Positions 59,121-64,000 of a DNA stretch of 64,000 nt are shown here, one piece after another (position 1 is the first letter of the stretch; every line of letters begins with the position of its first letter). A program made the translations under genes and the position numbers. This stretch comes from Aquila chrysaetos chrysaetos (Eukaryota; Chordata; Aves; Accipitriformes; Accipitridae): NCBI RefSeq assembly GCF_900496995.4, contig NC_044004.1, positions 51,366,224 to 51,430,223 of the forward strand. The letters are read 5' to 3'. The notes under the pieces were generated by a model, which had not been told where the DNA came from, ran no database searches, and saw nothing but the letters and a program-made list of their open reading frames with translations.

Positions 59121-62100
59121 TAACGAAGCGAGGAGCACGCTGAGTGCTGGCTTATGCTGCGACTTGACGGTCAGTCACCAACAGTACTCTACAGTTTACC
59201 TACTCTTTCATTAGAAAACGCAAGAACATTGCATCGGAGGGTCAGTACTCGATCCCCAGTAGGTCAGTCTACAATCTAGGTTTTTTCCCAATTGATGCTC
59301 AAAAACAATCATCTCCCTCACCCCCAAGCGTATGTAATTTGTGGCAAATGGGGGACCGATGGCATTTAAACGAAAGTATTTCACAGCCCTTCCTTGCAAT
59401 GCTGTTGTTTATTTACATGACACTGGGGATATGCCAGATGTTCTAAAAAGTCACCAAAACCTCATTTCCCTTTCAGCTTTGTAAATAGCAGCTAATCCAT
59501 TTACATTCTTTGTCAGGTTTGTTTCTTCAACCTGATTATTTTAAAGCTCCTGGCCCAATTGTGTCTAGGGCCTGAGGATGCTCTCCTAACGCAGACAATG
59601 AATAATAACTGAAGCACCTGGGATTTCACGGATATGTAACTACTGTGAAAGTGAGATCTGAAACAGGCTGCAGACCTGTCCAGAGAATTTAGAATTTCAT
59701 CAGAAAACACAGAAATGACACCAGCGAGCTGGCCAATGACAGTCACAAATACTGATTTTCTTACAAACAATACCATTAAAAATGGCAGTGGAAGTACACC
59801 GCTGTGTGAACCTGGGTGAATGCCAATAGGAAAGTGATAGGTCCCTCTGCACTTCAGCAAGCTTTTCTCAAGTGTTAGGTAAAGTCTTACACACCCACAA
59901 AAATTGTAGCAAGTTACTTTTGGAGACGGAAAATCTGATATGCATCAGCAAAGAGAGAGGCAGAAATCTGAAGCCCGGATGCTCTCAGTGGCAGGAGGAG
60001 GAAATGGCTTCTTTTAGGATTTTTTAACAGCAATGTACTGTGCAAAGTGGGATTCAAAAGCAACAGCAAAGTGACACCAGTCTCCTTTCTGGAGAAGGAA
60101 ATCAGATTGACACGCATGAAAATAAACTACTTGGATTGCAGTGAGCAGATTAATTAAATCTAGACTCTGAAATCGCCTGACTTTTAATTGTCCCTATAGT
60201 TAAAAATGGATTTTGCTTCTCCAGTGCCTGTTCTCACCTGGACCACTTATTCTAAGGTTCCCTCTATGGCTTTGCAAACCCAAACTCACTATGCTGTGAC
60301 ACGTAGCTAGAATCACTGATACAGAAAGTTAATTATGGAGAAGCCACCACAATGCTGATTTCCATTCTCTAGCTCTGTTGCTCTATTTCCCTTCAGATGG
60401 CCAAGCTACCTGCTTATTATCTAGTAATGTACCCACAAAAATGAACATGTTAATAACCACTTAGTTTGGAAATAACGTAAATGGAAGAGAAAAACAAAAG
60501 GAGATTTTTTTTTTTTTACATCAGCACATGTCCAATTGTCCTGACCCTGCACTTTTTGTACGTCATGTCTCTAAAGAGATTCCACTGGGAATTAGGGATG
60601 TGCAAGGTTATGACCTGATAGTCAACACATCTTTGGCTTTGTAACTGAACACTATAAGATCAGCAGAAAGACAAGGACAAAAGTTAAAAGAGAAAAGAGA
60701 CTATTCTTTGGCAAGAGTGTTTTGGGAACAGTGTCAGAACTATTCTTGTTTGTGAGTGAAATTCTTTCCAGATCCCAGAGGTAAAAAAATGACTAGGAAG
60801 GATGCACTCCAATTCTTAACACTTGGGCACAACAGTACCAGAGCTCAAACTAGAGTCTTGCTGCCCCAATGAACAAGCGTAGAGCTGATCAGAGCAAGTC
60901 ACAGCTCTCCTCCAGCCCAGGCGTCATTGCAGTAGGGATCTGGGTCTTGGGGTCAGCATGTGGCTGGGGCATGACCCCAGGCCAGGGAAGATGGACACAC
61001 ATTAATCTTCAGGTACTTCAGATGCAAACTGATGTTGTGCAAATTAATGATATCCATGTGAACCTTCATGTTTCAGTTTATTTAATAAGACAACTAGAGA
61101 TTTTTTTGCATTTTACATCTAACTGAACCCATTCTTTGCTTTCAGCTTAAATTAAAAAGTTGGAGGAAAAGACCTGCTGTTGGTCTTTTCCACCAGTAGA
61201 ATGATAAATGGGATATTAAAAAACCTCTTTTAGTAATGTTTCCTTTTTTTAAGTCAGCCTTCTATAAACAGTATGGCTTGGACTCTTCAGCAGTAATACC
61301 TGCATGACACAGGAGAGCCTGCAATCTCTTTCTTTTACGCTTTCCAGCTCAGTTGTCTTGATCTTGTGCTGTGTTTTGTAAAGTCAAGATAGCCATTCAG
61401 CCCTGGTAAGAGACATAAAAACGTGTGACAGGAGAAGGCAGAGGAAAAGAAACGCCAGACTGTGGCAACCAGCTACAAATTAATTTCCAGTTCTTTATCT
61501 TCTTCTGTCATATTACGTCCACATTAGTCAAGGGCATCAGATTAGCTTCAGAATTAGCTGTAATAACACCTCTGAGATCTGTGAGCACTTTACAAGTACA
61601 GCTATTTCTGTTTTACAGTTGGGGTCATAAATTCAGCTGGGATGACTTTCCTACCACAACACCATAAGCAATTAGCAGAATTTGAATTAAAGCCTGCCTC
61701 TGTAGCTTATATTACCAAGGGATGCCCTTGCTGTGCTACAGCGTTGTACGACCTGCACTTGCCCATGGATTTAATTGTCTAATGGCAACCCTTCATGCCC
61801 ATCACAGACACAAGACCAAAAGGCACAGCCCTACATTGAGTGCACTGCTTCTGCAGGTACTGAAGAAACAGCTGAGCAATACTTCCCACTTAACCTCTAG
61901 AAAGCATCTGCTTTTTGCAAAAGTGCAGCCACACACTCTTCTTCCTTTCCTTCCCAGTTTCCGTGATGAGATAAATCTCACTTTTAAGTCAGCATCTTCT
62001 CTGAAAATTACATCCCTGTCAGCCAGGTGGAGGTAGAGCTGGTTCAGACACTCAGCAGCGGGAGCTGGGCAGGCAGAGGTACATCATTTTAAACAATGCC

Positions 62101-64000
62101 AAAATTATTTGCTTGAGTAAATTCAAACTTTATTTTCCATGGCAGCACCTGTGTTTTGTGTAATGAGAAGGCTGGCAGGAACTGAGGCAACAGTTTACGA
62201 AGAGTTGAAGTAGCCCGCAGGGGCTGAGAACTGAACTCTGCTCCACCACCACCTGTACCGTTCTCCTGTGGATTTCAAAAGGGTCTCCAGAGGCAACATA
62301 CTTGACTTCTGAACCTCCAGTTTAACAGTATTATCCTCACATTTCACTTACGTTTCAGTAGTATCTGGGGTCCGTTGTACTAGGGAGTGAACAGTCACGG
62401 AATAGGCAATGCTTTTCTCCAGCAACCTTGTAACATGTAAGACAAGACAAAGTGATTAAAGAGAGAAAACAGATGGGCAATTTATCAACATGTTAAATGC
62501 TGTTTTTTCCCCAAAGTGCACTCCTCTCACCACCAATTTTCTTCTTTCAGATCTACCCACCCTCCTGAGGGAGTGTGCGCTTTTGCTTTCATTTCCTCTA
62601 GACTGACTTGCATTAGCCAGCTAACATGCTCCTAGAGCTGCCTTGCCATCAAGCTGCTCTGGGTCAGAGCTGCTCTGCTAACACTCATCTATTTGGCTGT
62701 ATATTCAAGCTCAGGATAATTCCTTTTATTTAAGCAGCATAGCTTACGTCTTCATGCGAGAGAGACAGACTACCCTGATTTAACATGATGGTTTACTTGA
62801 AGAGCTTGTTCATGGTCGCATCGGAGCCAACATCCCACTGGCAGTCAGGGGTTCAGAAAAACCACGCTGTTCCTAGGAGCAGAAGGCCAATCCCACATAA
62901 TAAAGGTTTGCCAAGAAATCCATTGTGTAACTAGGCAATGCCAGGGTTTCTGGGTAGGATGCTTTTATTATCACGCTCAGTCAAGTGGAACTGGCACCAT
63001 GACAAGCGCTTCGGCCCCTGAAAGAGCATTAAACACAACACCGGTGAGAGTAAATGCGATTCTCCACTGATGTAGCTGTATCATCAAGAACACCTAGTCC
63101 AGTATAGCAGCAACAGTGCATCTTTATTAATATAGCATATTTCACTGTAAGGGACCAAACAATGTCGGTAACATTGCTAAGATAAGCCACATCTGGATTT
63201 GTAGAGTTATGTGGTTACACCTGCAAAACTTTGCTAATACAGATTTGGCCTGTTATGTTAGTTGTGAGGCTAGAATTTGGAAGCTTTCAAATATGTTACC
63301 TAATACTTATATTAAATGTCTTAAAAATGCATTCCTTGAATTTGGGGTAATCCCTCCCACCAGCGAAGACCATTATTAAAATAGTAGCACTTTATAGTGC
63401 TTAACAGTAATGCCCATACATACTTACCTATATGGGTGCACACAGACAGAGTACCCATTAAAAAATACATATATATGTATACTTTTATGTGTCCAACGTA
63501 ATCCAGGATGGTATCATCATAAGGATGTGTAAAATCATGTTTCAAACATATTGTAAAATGTATATGAAATTTGAAAAAAATCTCCTTTCTTCAAGCATTT
63601 TCCAAATAGCAGGTCTCTATCAGGTACAGTCAACAGCAAACCTAGGTTATAAACATGCAGGCATTGAAGAACTCCTAATGGCAGGAAACACTCATCTGTC
63701 CATGAAATGCGGTAATACAAGAGATCTGTCCCTTTAGTGCACAGCAACTGCCTTTCATACAGACTATTACAGACTGCAATTATCATCATATTTGAATTGG
63801 TTGAGCTTTCATAAAACTGAGAATGAAAAAGAAAATTGAAGGCTTTGAATTCACTTCCATTTATTTCACACCTAAGAACATCCAGTTATTCAATCACTCT
63901 GCTGCAAATCTGCACCAGGAGGGAACTTGATTTTGGAGTGATGGAGCTGAATAAATAGGAGGAGTTTTGTTTCAAGAGTTTTGTGGAAGCTGCCTTCACC

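Larger units (their letters stand above)
45921..64000. other. non-coding unique sequence, right flank
   Basis: No gene, RNA or clear transposon was identified. Frames on both strands are under 160 codons; the two at 45925-46386 and 52873-53343 are in GC-richer patches and have no motif. Simple features include a G-run at 49551-49560, T-runs near 50360, and an A14 run near 54030-54043. The possible decayed frame at 51752-52402 and the CpG cluster at 58905-59120 are listed separately. Confidence 0.5.

Noticed and set aside
1-64000. CRISPR arrays, bacterial operons or phage modules
   Set aside because: There are no spaced direct repeats, no gene clusters, no ribosome-binding pattern and no prokaryotic coding density. 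All recognised elements are vertebrate retrotransposons.

Overview
The window is vertebrate nuclear DNA, almost certainly from a bird. It is moderately AT-rich, has no dense coding and shows no bacterial or viral gene organisation. Its clearly recognisable elements are a CR1 non-LTR retrotransposon of the avian/reptilian type and two copies of an endogenous-retrovirus LTR that I recognise from memory as widespread in bird genomes. No database could be searched, so family names rest on recognition of motifs and sequence style.

No complete host protein-coding gene, rRNA, tRNA or CRISPR array can be supported. The window reads as intergenic or intronic sequence. Short open frames are scattered across both strands, and nearly all look like chance.

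Layout. 1-10042: unique non-coding sequence with low-complexity patches. 10043-15541: a near-full-length CR1 on the minus strand. It has a GC-rich 5' UTR, ORF1 (Cys-pair motif, coiled coil, GDSL/SGNH esterase), ORF2 (endonuclease and reverse transcriptase) and a 3' UTR, and is interrupted at about 11305-12301 by an antisense solo LTR. Without the LTR the element is about 4.5 kb, the size expected of a complete CR1, but it carries nonsense codons and frameshifts and is dead. 16270-16400: a doubtful ancient CR1 scrap. 19257-19444: a 5'-truncated CR1 3' end on the plus strand. 20709-21651: a second copy of the same LTR family on the plus strand. 21652-33050: unique sequence with a hairpin and short tandem repeats. 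33052-33535: a CpG-rich island with a strong CTCF-like motif and one weak exon candidate. 33536-45119: unique sequence with a purine minisatellite and a 19-base perfect G-quadruplex motif. 45120-45920: a decayed ancient CR1/L3-like reverse-transcriptase relic. 45921-64000: unique sequence with a minor CpG cluster near 58.9-59.1 kb.

Retrotransposon history is the main story. The ancient CR1 relics came first, then the full-length CR1, then the LTR that landed in its RT domain. The two LTR copies share a long open frame downstream of their TATA-like box and differ by a 45-bp repeat unit. The CpG island with its CTCF-like site and the G-quadruplex are the best candidates for host regulatory function.
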